A stretch of DNA of 12,244 bases from Flavobacteriaceae bacterium (GCA_002711185.1 PAHL01000039.1:1-12244); one strand, 5' to 3'; shown: positions 1-5,019, numbered from the stretch's first letter. Notes: generated by a model not told the origin, from the letters alone. A program made the numbers and translations.

Positions 1-50
1 TAATCAAAACTAGAGCCTATGGGCTTGCTTATCATTAACTCTGTTGATGT

Positions 51-79
51 GAGTAAAAAGTGAGTTTTAACTTTTTCTC
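51..79. repeat. Imperfect inverted repeat near left edge
   Basis: AAAAAGT (55-61) pairs with ACTTTTT (70-76) across an 8-nt loop, and GAG (51-53) can pair with CTC (77-79) if T54 bulges. The 140 bases at the left edge hold no convincing gene. On the plus strand a short open stretch runs from the edge to a stop at 36-38, and on the minus strand ATG at 35-33 opens toward the edge. Neither is long enough to call. The hairpin could end transcription of a gene lying to the left. Confidence 0.2.
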
Positions 80-140
80 AAAAAAACCTTCTGGTTATAA
101 ATGGGAGAGAAACTATTGATGACATAATGGATATTTGAGT

Positions 141-314
141 TTATTTCTTGTTGAGAAGCCCTAGAAGAGCTACTGTAATTGTCGATAATGAACCTAATAA
201 AAGAATTCCAAAACCCGTATCACTTGTTGTATCAAAAAAAACTCCTCCAATACCCATTAAAATAAGTCCGATACTAATTAGATATTGTGGATTCATTTTT
301 AATAGCTTTTTCAT
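141..314 (-). CDS. Small two-helix membrane protein (57 aa)
   Basis: Function not recognised. The 57-residue product begins MKKLLKMNPQYLISIGLILM and has two hydrophobic stretches (about residues 11-26 and 33-53) joined by a short polar turn with Asp and Thr (DTTSDTG). It ends in LLNKK, so both ends are probably cytoplasmic by the positive-inside rule. The YLxxIGLIxxG segment and the terminal LNKK match the minus-strand protein at 4667-4849, which suggests distant paralogy. The start is chosen because ATG is followed by AAAAAG, and a TTTAAATTCATACACT leader precedes it, close to those before three or four other genes in the window. It lies about 120 nt downstream of the 436-636 gene on the same strand. 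Both the small size and the antisense overlap with another open frame leave some doubt, but the hydrophobic pattern is hard to explain otherwise. Confidence 0.72.
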   Translation of the reverse strand: MKKLLKMNPQYLISIGLILMGIGGVFFDTTSDTGFGILLLGSLSTITVALLGLLNKK

Positions 315-330
315 AGTGTATGAATTTAAA
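315..330 (-). promoter_or_regulatory. Shared 5' leader motif
   Basis: Read on the minus strand the sequence is TTTAAATTCATACACT directly before ATG. It resembles the leaders of the genes starting at 636 (minus), 1309, 1960 and, more weakly, 3952. A at -3 is kept in all of them. It may act in translation initiation, since no Shine-Dalgarno sequence is visible. Confidence 0.4.
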
Positions 331-392
331 TTAAATGTAAAAAAATAAAAGACCTGATTTAAGAGAAGAAGATATGCCTATGGTTTAAAATT

Positions 393-416
393 CCTAAAGT
401 TAATTAAAGGTTTAGG
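393..416 (-). terminator. Possible weak terminator after the 436-636 gene
   Basis: CCTAAA (393-398) and TTTAGG (411-416) can form a 6-bp stem with a 12-nt AT-rich loop. On the minus strand it lies about 20 nt past the stop of the 436-636 gene and is followed by AATTTTAAA. The stem is short and AT-rich, so the call is weak. Confidence 0.2.
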
Positions 417-435
417 TATTAAGTTTTCTCTTTGA

Positions 436-636
436 CTATCTTTTATTTTTCTGATATATATGTCTTGCTAACAAAGTTATTGAAACAACATATAATGAAA
501 TAGTCAGCTCAAAGGGCAGCCAATTATCAGTAACTTCAAATGTTAAGATCCCAGCGCCTATTGTATCTTTTATCATAAGAGCAATAATAATTACCGTACC
601 AATTATGAATTGATATTTATCAAGAAATTTTTTCAT
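436..636 (-). CDS. Small two-helix membrane protein (66 aa)
   Basis: No family recognised. The protein has two predicted membrane helices, about residues 10-30 (with the run VIIIALMI) and 41-57 (LTISLYVVSITLLA), separated by a loop with Glu, Asp and Trp (FEVTDNW). The last residues are HIYQKNKR, strongly basic. A short basic N-terminus (MKKFLDKYQ) and basic C-terminus predict both ends inside. The start is supported by a GTTAAATACACACACT leader that matches the leader of the gene at 1309 at 14 of 16 positions. It is oriented away from the 768-1121 lipoprotein gene, with 131 nt of divergent intergenic DNA between them. Confidence 0.8.
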   Translation of the reverse strand: MKKFLDKYQFIIGTVIIIALMIKDTIGAGILTFEVTDNWLPFELTISLYVVSITLLARHIYQKNKR

Positions 637-652
637 AGTGTGTGTATTTAAC
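637..652 (-). promoter_or_regulatory. Shared 5' leader motif
   Basis: Minus-strand sequence GTTAAATACACACACT abuts the ATG at 636. It differs at two of 16 positions from the leader before 1309 (GTTAAATACATACACA), although the two genes encode unrelated proteins and lie on opposite strands. Confidence 0.45.
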
Positions 653-767
653 TTAAAGATAATATTATTAAGATAATTATTTTGTAAAATTAAAACTACA
701 TACAGAATTACATAATTTTAAAAAGTAGTGTTAATTTTAGGTTATAAAACTTTTTTACATTTAAAGT

Positions 768-1121
768 ATGAAAAATCTTTTATCACTCACTTTAGTTATA
801 ATTGTATGTAATTTAATTCAAGGCTGTTCAACCGATTTTGAGAATCCAGAGCTCCCAACTCGTATTCAATACAAACTGACTGTTACGGTTGGAGAAGGAG
901 GGTCAGTATCACCTGATGCTAATGGGACTTATGATGAAGGAGTTGCAATAACACTTACAGCCACTCCAAATGAAGGATACGAGTTTGATCGATGGGAAGG
1001 GGTTGATTCTCATCCTACTCAATGTGCCATGGCACGACACTGTCGTGCTGCTATTAAAATAGATTCAGACAGATATGTTTCGGCTTTTTTTAAAATTGAA
1101 ACTGAAGAATCAAGACCATAA
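768..1121 (+). CDS. Lipoprotein with divergent InlB B-repeat domain
   Basis: Predicted 117-residue lipoprotein. The signal peptide ends in a lipobox IQGC with Cys20 as the lipidation site, and acidic residues follow soon after (STDFE), which is reminiscent of surface-export signals of Bacteroidota lipoproteins. Residues about 36-77 match the divergent InlB B-repeat/Flg_new_2 type: a LTVTVGEGGSVSP strand, then GTYDEGVAITLTATPNEGY, then FDRWEG. This beta-grasp-like module usually occurs as repeats in large surface proteins, so a single copy here is unusually small. A CAMARHC pair of cysteines follows the module and may form a disulphide. The domain is recognised from its sequence; its ligand or partner is unknown. 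The gene stands alone between a divergent microprotein gene and an inverted repeat that may be a terminator. Confidence 0.85.
   Translation: MKNLLSLTLVIIVCNLIQGCSTDFENPELPTRIQYKLTVTVGEGGSVSPDANGTYDEGVAITLTATPNEGYEFDRWEGVDSHPTQCAMARHCRAAIKIDSDRYVSAFFKIETEESRP
1024..1048. repeat. Palindrome plus overlapping hairpin inside the lipoprotein gene
   Basis: GTGCCATGGCAC (1024-1035) is a perfect 12-bp palindrome. It overlaps a second perfect hairpin, GCACGAC (1032-1038) and GTCGTGC (1042-1048), with a 3-nt loop. The two are GC-richer than the surrounding DNA and code for the CAMARHC segment. They are mutually exclusive pairings in RNA. Confidence 0.6.
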
Positions 1122-1124
1122 TTT

Positions 1125-1165
1125 AGAGATAAATAATTATTAGTTAACTCTCCTATTTTATCTCT
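1125..1165 (+). terminator. Possible terminator or inverted repeat after the InlB-repeat lipoprotein gene
   Basis: AGAGATAAA (1125-1133) is complementary to TTTATCTCT (1157-1165), a 9-bp perfect match separated by 23 nt. It starts three bases after the stop at 1121. No long U tract follows directly, so it could equally be an operator-like or merely AT-rich repeat. The 187 bases from 1122 to 1308 hold no other clear feature besides the leader before 1309. Confidence 0.3.
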
Positions 1166-1292
1166 TCCGTTTGTTTCGAATCCTATTGTTTTTATTATAG
1201 TAACATAGACCATATATATTGTTCATGAAACCTTATTTTAGGTAAAAACTAATTTTCTTTTTTACAGGTGTTTTTAATTTTCTTAAATTGAA

Positions 1293-1308
1293 GTTAAATA
1301 CATACACA
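1293..1308 (+). promoter_or_regulatory. Shared 5' leader motif
   Basis: GTTAAATACATACACA abuts the ATG at 1309. It supports that ATG rather than the TTG seven codons upstream at 1288. A TAAATTGA box just upstream (1284-1291) resembles the Bacteroidota -7 element, but no matching -33 TTG is obvious. Confidence 0.4.
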
Positions 1309-1938
1309 ATGAAAAATTTAATTATTCTAATACCAATTTTATTTTTAAATCATAACCTTTCTTTTGCCCAAGAGGATGAGTCTAATTTTAAGTTTTTTGA
1401 TAGTAGCGAGGAAATTATCCCTCTAAAAAAATCTTCTCAAACAATTGGAAAATGCTGTCAACTTGGTAAAGCAATGTCAAGATTGACTGGAGGAATGAGT
1501 GATGTTTACTTAGTTCAGAGTGAATTAAATAAAGATGGAACTTACACTGTTTTTTTTGTGAGTATGTTTAGTATCGGTTTTGATACTGAACTAACTCAAT
1601 TTGGTGTTGAAAACCCTACAGCAAAAATATCGAGTTTTCATCTTGCAAGTGAAGAGAAATTTAATCTTCTAAGAAATTTGATGATACAAGGGTATAAAGA
1701 ATTTAAAGCCCACCCTATAATAAAAAAAATAAAATATGCTGATATTTCTGAAGTTCTAGAAGGTGGTCAAAATGAAGGGGATAGATTATTATTAAGGTTT
1801 CATAATAAAAAAATAGTTAAATATGTTTCGTTTCAACTTTTTGATAAAAACACTGGAAATAAAACTTCAGGCAGGCCGATATTTTCAAAATTTATTGGCC
1901 AGTTATTTGGTTCAAATGAAATAATTGATACGAATTAA
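1309..1938 (+). CDS. Secreted protein of unknown function (209 aa)
   Basis: Not assigned to a known family. An N-terminal Sec signal peptide (MKNLIILIPILFLNHNLSFA, cleavage expected before or after the next Gln) sends it to the periplasm or beyond. The mature part of about 190 residues is soluble and mixed, with a paired cysteine motif (KCCQLGKAMSRLTGG) near the start, a hydrophobic strand with TYTVFFVSMFSIGFDT in the middle and a lysine-rich part with HPIIKKIKYADISEVLEGG. Several segments look like beta strands (RLLLRFHNKKIVKYVSFQLFD). The start at 1309 gives a classical signal peptide; starting at the TTG at 1288 would add seven polar residues before it. It is followed after 21 nt by the 1960 microprotein gene, which has a similar leader, so both could be separately translated from one transcript. 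Confidence 0.8.
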   Translation: MKNLIILIPILFLNHNLSFAQEDESNFKFFDSSEEIIPLKKSSQTIGKCCQLGKAMSRLTGGMSDVYLVQSELNKDGTYTVFFVSMFSIGFDTELTQFGVENPTAKISSFHLASEEKFNLLRNLMIQGYKEFKAHPIIKKIKYADISEVLEGGQNEGDRLLLRFHNKKIVKYVSFQLFDKNTGNKTSGRPIFSKFIGQLFGSNEIIDTN

Positions 1939-1940
1939 TT

Positions 1941-1959
1941 TAAATTACACACATACACT
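1941..1959 (+). promoter_or_regulatory. Shared 5' leader motif
   Basis: TAAATTACACACATACACT lies directly before the ATG at 1960. It is the same type as the leaders at 315-330, 637-652 and 1293-1308, with a few extra AC repeats. Confidence 0.4.
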
Positions 1960-2136
1960 ATGAAAAAAGTTATAAGAAAATGGTTATCAATTGTAGTATT
2001 TGTTTTTTGTGTACCTGCATTAACTTATGGCATCGTAAATGTTTATAATGAGACTGGTGGTTGGGAATTAATATTTTGGCCAATTTTAACTTTCTTTCTT
2101 TGGCTTCCAATATATTTAAATGAAGAAAAAAATTAA
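1960..2136 (+). CDS. Small two-helix membrane protein (58 aa)
   Basis: Unknown function. The product starts MKKVIRKWLSIVVFVFCVPA, so the first helix spans about residues 8-26 after a basic N-terminus. A short polar loop (VNVYNETGGWE) leads into a second helix (LIFWPILTFFLWLPIYL), and the protein ends in NEEKN. The start is set by ATG plus AAAAAA and by the shared leader. Its 3' end overlaps an in-frame extension of the next microprotein gene: ATG 2120 lies inside this gene, but the downstream ATG at 2147, 11 bp after the stop, is preferred for that gene. The protein is Trp- and Phe-rich, as expected for a helical hairpin in the inner membrane. Confidence 0.75.
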   Translation: MKKVIRKWLSIVVFVFCVPALTYGIVNVYNETGGWELIFWPILTFFLWLPIYLNEEKN

Positions 2137-2146
2137 ATCCATATCC

Positions 2147-2314
2147 ATGAAAAAATGGATAATTGAAAATCCTTATGTTATTTTCTTTACTGGGACGTTT
2201 ATGAGCATTGGCCTCACGAGTCTTGGAGCTTATCAAAGAGTATTTCATATTACAGGAATTCTAATAATGCTTTTCTCTTTCTATCTTATGTACCTTAAAT
2301 CAAAAAAGAAATAA
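2147..2314 (+). CDS. Small two-helix membrane protein (55 aa)
   Basis: Unknown function. From ATG 2147 the protein begins MKKWIIENPYVIFFTGTFMS, giving a first helix around residues 9-24, a short turn with GAYQRVFH, and a second helix (ITGILIMLFSFYLMYL) ending in KSKKK. An alternative ATG at 2120 would add nine residues (mainly Lys, Ile and Ser) and overlap the preceding gene by 17 nt. The shorter form is favoured because it gives the MKKW start and architecture seen in the neighbours. Together with 1960-2136 it forms a tight pair, probably one transcript. Confidence 0.72.
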   Translation: MKKWIIENPYVIFFTGTFMSIGLTSLGAYQRVFHITGILIMLFSFYLMYLKSKKK

Positions 2315-2355
2315 ACATTAAATTTTGTAACTTTATATAAGCTAAATTTAATCTT

Positions 2356-2451
2356 ATGCATAATTGTAATTGTGAATGCGCACCGTGTTTAGAGGATAAT
2401 TGCTCTCGCTGTGTTTGTGATCCTTGTTCATGTTCTACTTGTGATTGTTAA
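2356..2451 (+). CDS. Cysteine-rich metallothionein-like micropeptide (31 aa, 11 Cys)
   Basis: A 31-residue open frame starting MHNC and ending CDC has cysteines at 4, 6, 8, 11, 16, 19, 21, 24, 26, 29 and 31, so more than a third of the peptide is Cys. There are no aromatic residues. A C-x-C-x-P-C unit occurs twice with a 13-residue period (CECAPC at 6-11, CVCDPC at 19-24). The same unit opens bacterial metallothioneins of the SmtA type (as CACEPC). From the family, the expected role is thiolate binding of Zn, Cd, Cu(I) or similar metals in the cytoplasm; the metal is inference. It is shorter than known SmtA proteins (about 55 residues) and lacks their zinc-finger-like middle. His2 could add a ligand. 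No signal peptide. The membrane peptide gene at 2455 starts 3 nt after the stop. Random DNA is very unlikely to give this Cys spacing. Confidence 0.7.
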   Translation: MHNCNCECAPCLEDNCSRCVCDPCSCSTCDC

Positions 2452-2454
2452 AGT

Positions 2455-2529
2455 ATGAAAAAATTAATTTTATGGATTATTTTAGGATTTCTAGCTGTTA
2501 TAATCCCTTATCTTATTTTCTTTTATTAA
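2455..2529 (+). CDS. One-helix membrane micropeptide (24 aa)
   Basis: ATG at 2455, 3 nt after the stop of the Cys-rich peptide, opens a 24-residue frame starting MKKLILWIILGFLAVIIPYL and ending IFFY. It is a two-lysine N-terminus followed by an uninterrupted hydrophobic helix with a Pro near its C-terminal end, so it probably inserts with the N-terminus inside. Its size recalls small subunits of membrane complexes, or hydrophobic type I toxin peptides; neither can be shown here. It has the MKKL start typical of this genome and tight spacing to its upstream neighbour, hence probably real and cotranscribed with it. The TTG-start lipoprotein gene follows 13 nt later. Confidence 0.6.
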   Translation: MKKLILWIILGFLAVIIPYLIFFY

Positions 2530-2542
2530 AACTATACAGTTA

Positions 2543-2905
2543 TTGAAAAAGTTAATCATTGTTATACTTTTTATTACTTGCAGTCCATCTGAATTTCAAA
2601 AGTTTACGGATGAGTCTTTAATTAATGGGAGATGGTATTCTCCAGATAATAACGAAACAATTATTTTTGATACCGATGCTAATACAATGAGTATCAGTGG
2701 GAGTGGTGCAATAATTGATTATAAGTATACAGATAATAATGGTGAATTTACAATTGATGGTTTTATTGCAGATAATAAAATTATGGCCCCCATCATAACC
2801 GCTGAAATTCGTATTAATAATGAAAAAAGTAAAATTCGGTTAACTAACATTTCCTCCTCTGATGGTGAATTAACCTTTGTAGTTTATAACAGATTGGAGC
2901 CATAA
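2543..2905 (+). CDS. Lipoprotein of unknown function, TTG start (120 aa)
   Basis: A probable lipoprotein: the signal is only 12 residues (MKKLIIVILFIT) before Cys13 in the lipobox FITC. The mature part has a WYSPDNNETIIFDTD segment and several predicted strands, with the look of a small beta-barrel or lipocalin-like domain of Bacteroidota lipoproteins. This is an impression, not a family assignment. The start must be TTG (2543): there is no in-frame ATG between it and the upstream stop, and the next in-frame ATG would remove the signal. It lies 13 nt after the one-helix micropeptide and 28 nt before the nuclease gene, so it may belong to one transcript from 2356 to 3320. Confidence 0.78.
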   Translation: MKKLIIVILFITCSPSEFQKFTDESLINGRWYSPDNNETIIFDTDANTMSISGSGAIIDYKYTDNNGEFTIDGFIADNKIMAPIITAEIRINNEKSKIRLTNISSSDGELTFVVYNRLEP

Positions 2906-2933
2906 TGGGTCTCATTTTAAGAAAAAAAAATAG

Positions 2934-3320
2934 ATGAAAAAACTACTCCTTGTTTTATTTTTTATTCCATTAGTTTCTTTTGGACAAACACATAGCATTA
3001 AAAGAGTTATTGATGGAGATACCTTTATAATTGACAATGGGGAGAGAGTTAGAATGATTGGGATTAATGCACCAGAACTTAAAGATCAATTTGGTATTGA
3101 ATCAAAAAATCATCTTGAAAAACTAATTCAGTACAAACAGGTTACGCTAGTTAAAGATGATTTAACAAAAAATAGAGATTACTTCAAAAGATTATTAAGA
3201 TATGTATATGTTGGCGAGACAGATATTAGTTTAAAAATGATTAGTGATGGTTTCGCTAAAGCGTACTTAAAATATAAATTTTCTAAAGCAGAGCAATATA
3301 AGTTAGCTGCAAAAGATTAA
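2934..3320 (+). CDS. Secreted staphylococcal-nuclease (thermonuclease) homologue
   Basis: An SNase-fold nuclease expected to cleave DNA or RNA outside the cytoplasm with Ca2+. A Sec signal (MKKLLLVLFFIPLVSFG, cut before Gln18) precedes a domain with the family hallmarks: RVIDGDT (24-30, Asp27/Asp29 metal site), the strand RMIGINAPE with Arg40 and Glu48 spaced exactly as Arg35 and Glu43 of the S. aureus enzyme, and YFKRLLRYVY with Arg86 at the place of Arg87. All three catalytic residues are therefore present. Asp40 of the S. aureus enzyme is Asn here (INAPE), common in the wider family. The protein stops at KLAAKD, about 10-20 residues before the usual C-terminal end with a Gly-Ile/Leu-Trp motif, see findings. 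It sits 28 nt after a lipoprotein gene; scavenging or defence against extracellular nucleic acid are plausible roles. Confidence 0.9.
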   Translation: MKKLLLVLFFIPLVSFGQTHSIKRVIDGDTFIIDNGERVRMIGINAPELKDQFGIESKNHLEKLIQYKQVTLVKDDLTKNRDYFKRLLRYVYVGETDISLKMISDGFAKAYLKYKFSKAEQYKLAAKD

Positions 3321-3353
3321 CGGTATATCGCTTCTGTTCACTATTTTTCATGG

Positions 3354-3361
3354 CATCTTTG
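3354..3361 (+). promoter_or_regulatory. Candidate -7 box for the DsrE-family gene
   Basis: CATCTTTG differs at one base from the Bacteroidota -7 consensus TAnnTTTG. CTG lies about 17 nt upstream where a TTG -33 element is expected. Transcription would start near 3368, giving a leader of about 24 nt before ATG 3392. Confidence 0.35.
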
Positions 3362-3391
3362 TATATTGTTTATTATTTAAATCAATAAAAA

Positions 3392-3913
3392 ATGAAAAAA
3401 ACAGTCTTACTTCTCCTTTTATTTTCATCACACGTTTATGGTCAAGATTGGGTAACACCGGTGATTGATGGCTATGGAAAAATCAAGTATTCAAAAAATA
3501 TTGCTGTACAACCAGATGATAAATTAGAATATAAAATTGTTTATAAAATTACAACTAGTGAATCAAGGGAGGGAATAAATAAAGGATTGAATGGTATAGC
3601 TCACGCTATAAATATGCTAGGATGTAAAAATATTTTTAAGGAAGATGTTAAAATTGTAGCTACTATTCAAGGTCCTGCAACAACTATAGTGTTATCAGAC
3701 GATGCATATCAAAAAAAATTCGGTAAAAAAAATCCAAATACTAAAGTGATAGATTTATTAACTCAATACGGAGTCAAGCTTTTCGTTTGTTCTCAGGCCA
3801 CTGCTTACAAGAAAATAGACAGTTCAGAAATTAATGAAAATATTATTGAGGCTCTTTCAGGCTCAAGTGTTCTTCTTAATTATCAATTAAATGGTTATGC
3901 TTTAATGCAATAG
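3392..3913 (+). CDS. Secreted DsrE-family protein
   Basis: Belongs to the DsrE/DsrF-like family (small alpha/beta proteins, some handling sulfur on a conserved Cys). After a signal peptide (MKKTVLLLLLFSSHVYG) the protein shows the typical order: strand EYKIVYKIT (46-54), GLNGIAHAINMLG (65-77), VKIVATIQGPATTIVLSDDAY (86-106), KKFGKKNPN, then GVKLFVCSQATAYKKID (127-143) and the C-terminal NYQLNGYALM. Cys133 in the VCSQA motif matches the active-site-type cysteine (often VCGQA) of this branch. A second Cys78 lies in the helix after NMLG. The normal length is complete. Periplasmic DsrE paralogues are widespread in Bacteroidota but their substrate is unknown; a role in sulfur or redox chemistry is inference. 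The following Dabb gene lies 38 nt downstream. Confidence 0.9.
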   Translation: MKKTVLLLLLFSSHVYGQDWVTPVIDGYGKIKYSKNIAVQPDDKLEYKIVYKITTSESREGINKGLNGIAHAINMLGCKNIFKEDVKIVATIQGPATTIVLSDDAYQKKFGKKNPNTKVIDLLTQYGVKLFVCSQATAYKKIDSSEINENIIEALSGSSVLLNYQLNGYALMQ

Positions 3914-3951
3914 TATAATCAAGATTAAAAATATTTAAAAATATATACACC

Positions 3952-4341
3952 ATGAAAAAGCTACTTCTTGTTTTATTTTTTGTTTCATTTTTGTCATTTG
4001 GGCAAGCAAGAAAAATTAAAGAACCACTTATACATACAGTACTTTTCTGGCTGAATAACCCTGAAAGTGAAAAAGATCGTCTTGCTTTTGAATCTGCAAT
4101 TCAAGAATTAATAGAAACCAATCCACAAGGAATACAATCTCACATTGGAAAACCTGCTGAAACATTCCAACGTGAAGTAGTTGATAGTAGCTATACATAT
4201 TTATATTTAATTACTTTCTCTTCTTTAGAGGCAGAAGCAGCTTATCAAAATGATCCAACACATATTAATTTTATTGAGAAAGCTAAGCATCTCTGGAAAA
4301 AAGTTGTCGTTTATGACTCAGATTCTTTAAATTCAAAGTGA
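3952..4341 (+). CDS. Secreted Dabb (stress-responsive A/B barrel) domain protein
   Basis: A ferredoxin-like dimeric alpha/beta barrel protein. The signal peptide MKKLLLVLFFVSFLSFG is followed by IHTVLFWLN (27-35), the standard first strand with the family His (His28), then AFESAIQELIET (helix), a strand with YTYLYLITFSS (81-91), and AAYQNDPTHINFIEKAKHLW (97-115), the conserved Y-x-x-x-P-x-H-x-x-F signature, ending in VVVYDSD. Domain complete. Dabb proteins include stress-induced plant proteins and some cyclases; for secreted bacterial members the ligand is not known. Its leader has ATATATACACC before ATG, a weaker form of the shared leader. Its signal peptide is nearly identical to that of the nuclease at 2934. 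It is convergent with the minus-strand operon, only 10 nt from the stop of 4352-4627. Confidence 0.9.
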   Translation: MKKLLLVLFFVSFLSFGQARKIKEPLIHTVLFWLNNPESEKDRLAFESAIQELIETNPQGIQSHIGKPAETFQREVVDSSYTYLYLITFSSLEAEAAYQNDPTHINFIEKAKHLWKKVVVYDSDSLNSK

Positions 4342-4351
4342 CGATTCTTGC

Positions 4352-4627
4352 TTAGATAAAAGTAGAAACATAAGAAATTACAATTGTACTAGTAATAATA
4401 AAAATAATAACTCCGTTTTTTACTTTATCAGAATATTTGACAAAATATTTTTTATTAAGAATATCTTGAATTGTTTGAGCTCCAGCCATAAATAAAAAAC
4501 CTACGAATAAGATAGATGAATCTAATTCAATTTCCAGGATAAATTTATATACTAAAAAAATTAAAGTTGCGATCATCCAGGTTAAAAAACCCATCCAACC
4601 AAGATATTTTTTAAACCATTCTATCAT
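4352..4627 (-). CDS. Small membrane protein, three helices (91 aa)
   Basis: Unknown function. Predicted helices at about residues 9-28 (WMGFLTWMIATLIFL), 38-52 (SILFVGFLFMAGA) and 71-90 (GVIIFIITSTIVISYVSTF). The first 60 residues align with the neighbouring 4667-4849 protein: both have KYLxWxG before helix 1, an Asp ahead of helix 2, Gly inside helix 2, and end that part in LNKK. The third helix is an extension missing in the neighbour. Tandem duplication followed by divergence is the simplest explanation. It is the last gene of the minus-strand operon, 39 nt after the previous stop. Confidence 0.78.
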   Translation of the reverse strand: MIEWFKKYLGWMGFLTWMIATLIFLVYKFILEIELDSSILFVGFLFMAGAQTIQDILNKKYFVKYSDKVKNGVIIFIITSTIVISYVSTFI

Positions 4628-4666
4628 TTTATAATATTAAGATTTTTTATTTAGGCAGTAAATTTA

Positions 4667-4849
4667 TTATTTTTTATTTAATTGCTCTAAAAGATTTCCT
4701 ATTACATTAAATGCTATACCAATAATTACCATAGGCTTATCAATCTTATCATAATTAGGAATATCAAACCAATAAAGTATAGCCCAAAGTCCAAGAATTA
4801 TGAGCCCTATCCAGCTTAAATATTTGGCATAATAAGGTATCCAATTCAT
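4667..4849 (-). CDS. Small two-helix membrane protein (60 aa)
   Basis: Unknown function. After MNWIPYYAKYLS come helix 1 (WIGLIILGLWAILYWF), an acidic loop (DIPNYDKIDK) and helix 2 (MVIIGIAFNVIGNLL), ending EQLNKK. Paralogous with the three-helix protein at 4352-4627 and probably with the 57-residue protein at 141-314 (shared YLxxIGLIxxG and LNKK end). Its ATG overlaps the TGA of the upstream gene as ATGA, which signals translational coupling and fixes the start. Confidence 0.8.
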   Translation of the reverse strand: MNWIPYYAKYLSWIGLIILGLWAILYWFDIPNYDKIDKPMVIIGIAFNVIGNLLEQLNKK

Positions 4850-5019
4850 TTTTTATTTTTTTTTGATTTCTCGTATTTATCCGCCATAAATAGAATACCA
4901 CAAAAAATTGTTGGAAATAAAATATCACTCCAACTTAAACTTTTATTTACATATCTTAGGGCAAGAAGAATTAAATACGCAACAGCAAGTACTGTTAACG
5001 CGCCTTTGTACTTTTTCAT
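4846..5019 (-). CDS. Small two-helix membrane protein (57 aa), coupled at both ends
   Basis: A 57-residue frame with ATG at 5019 that directly follows the TAA (5022-5020) of the upstream gene and ends in a TGA overlapping the next ATG by four bases. It starts MKKYKGALTVLAVAYLILLA (helix 1 about 7-22), continues LRYVNKSLSWSD as the loop and ILFPTIFCGILFM as helix 2, and ends in a long basic tail DKYEKSKKNKK. Function unknown. The seamless junctions on both sides are strong evidence that this short frame is translated. There is one Cys (Cys40) in helix 2. Confidence 0.8.
   Translation of the reverse strand: MKKYKGALTVLAVAYLILLALRYVNKSLSWSDILFPTIFCGILFMADKYEKSKKNKK

Noticed and set aside
148..348. 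66-aa plus-strand frame
   Set aside because: It is antisense to the 141-314 membrane protein, Pro/Lys rich without a recognisable pattern, while the opposite strand gives a clear membrane hairpin with a shared leader.
1019..1213. 64-aa minus-strand frame overlapping the end of the InlB-repeat lipoprotein
   Set aside because: Overlaps about 100 nt of a well-supported gene, no hydrophobic or motif pattern, and no leader resembling the others.
1970..2248. 92-aa minus-strand frame
   Set aside because: It is antisense to two membrane microproteins, and its composition (His, Lys, Leu without pattern) looks like a shadow.
2315..2355. Promoter for the Cys-rich peptide (TAACTTTA or AAATTTTG)
   Set aside because: Both differ from TAnnTTTG and no -33 TTG is at a fitting distance; cannot be separated from AT-rich background.
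2356..2529. Possibility that the Cys-rich and one-helix frames are a type I toxin or regulatory RNA instead of genes
   Set aside because: No antisense promoter or terminator hairpin was seen nearby and the Cys spacing is too regular for RNA. A toxin role for the helix alone remains open but unsupported.
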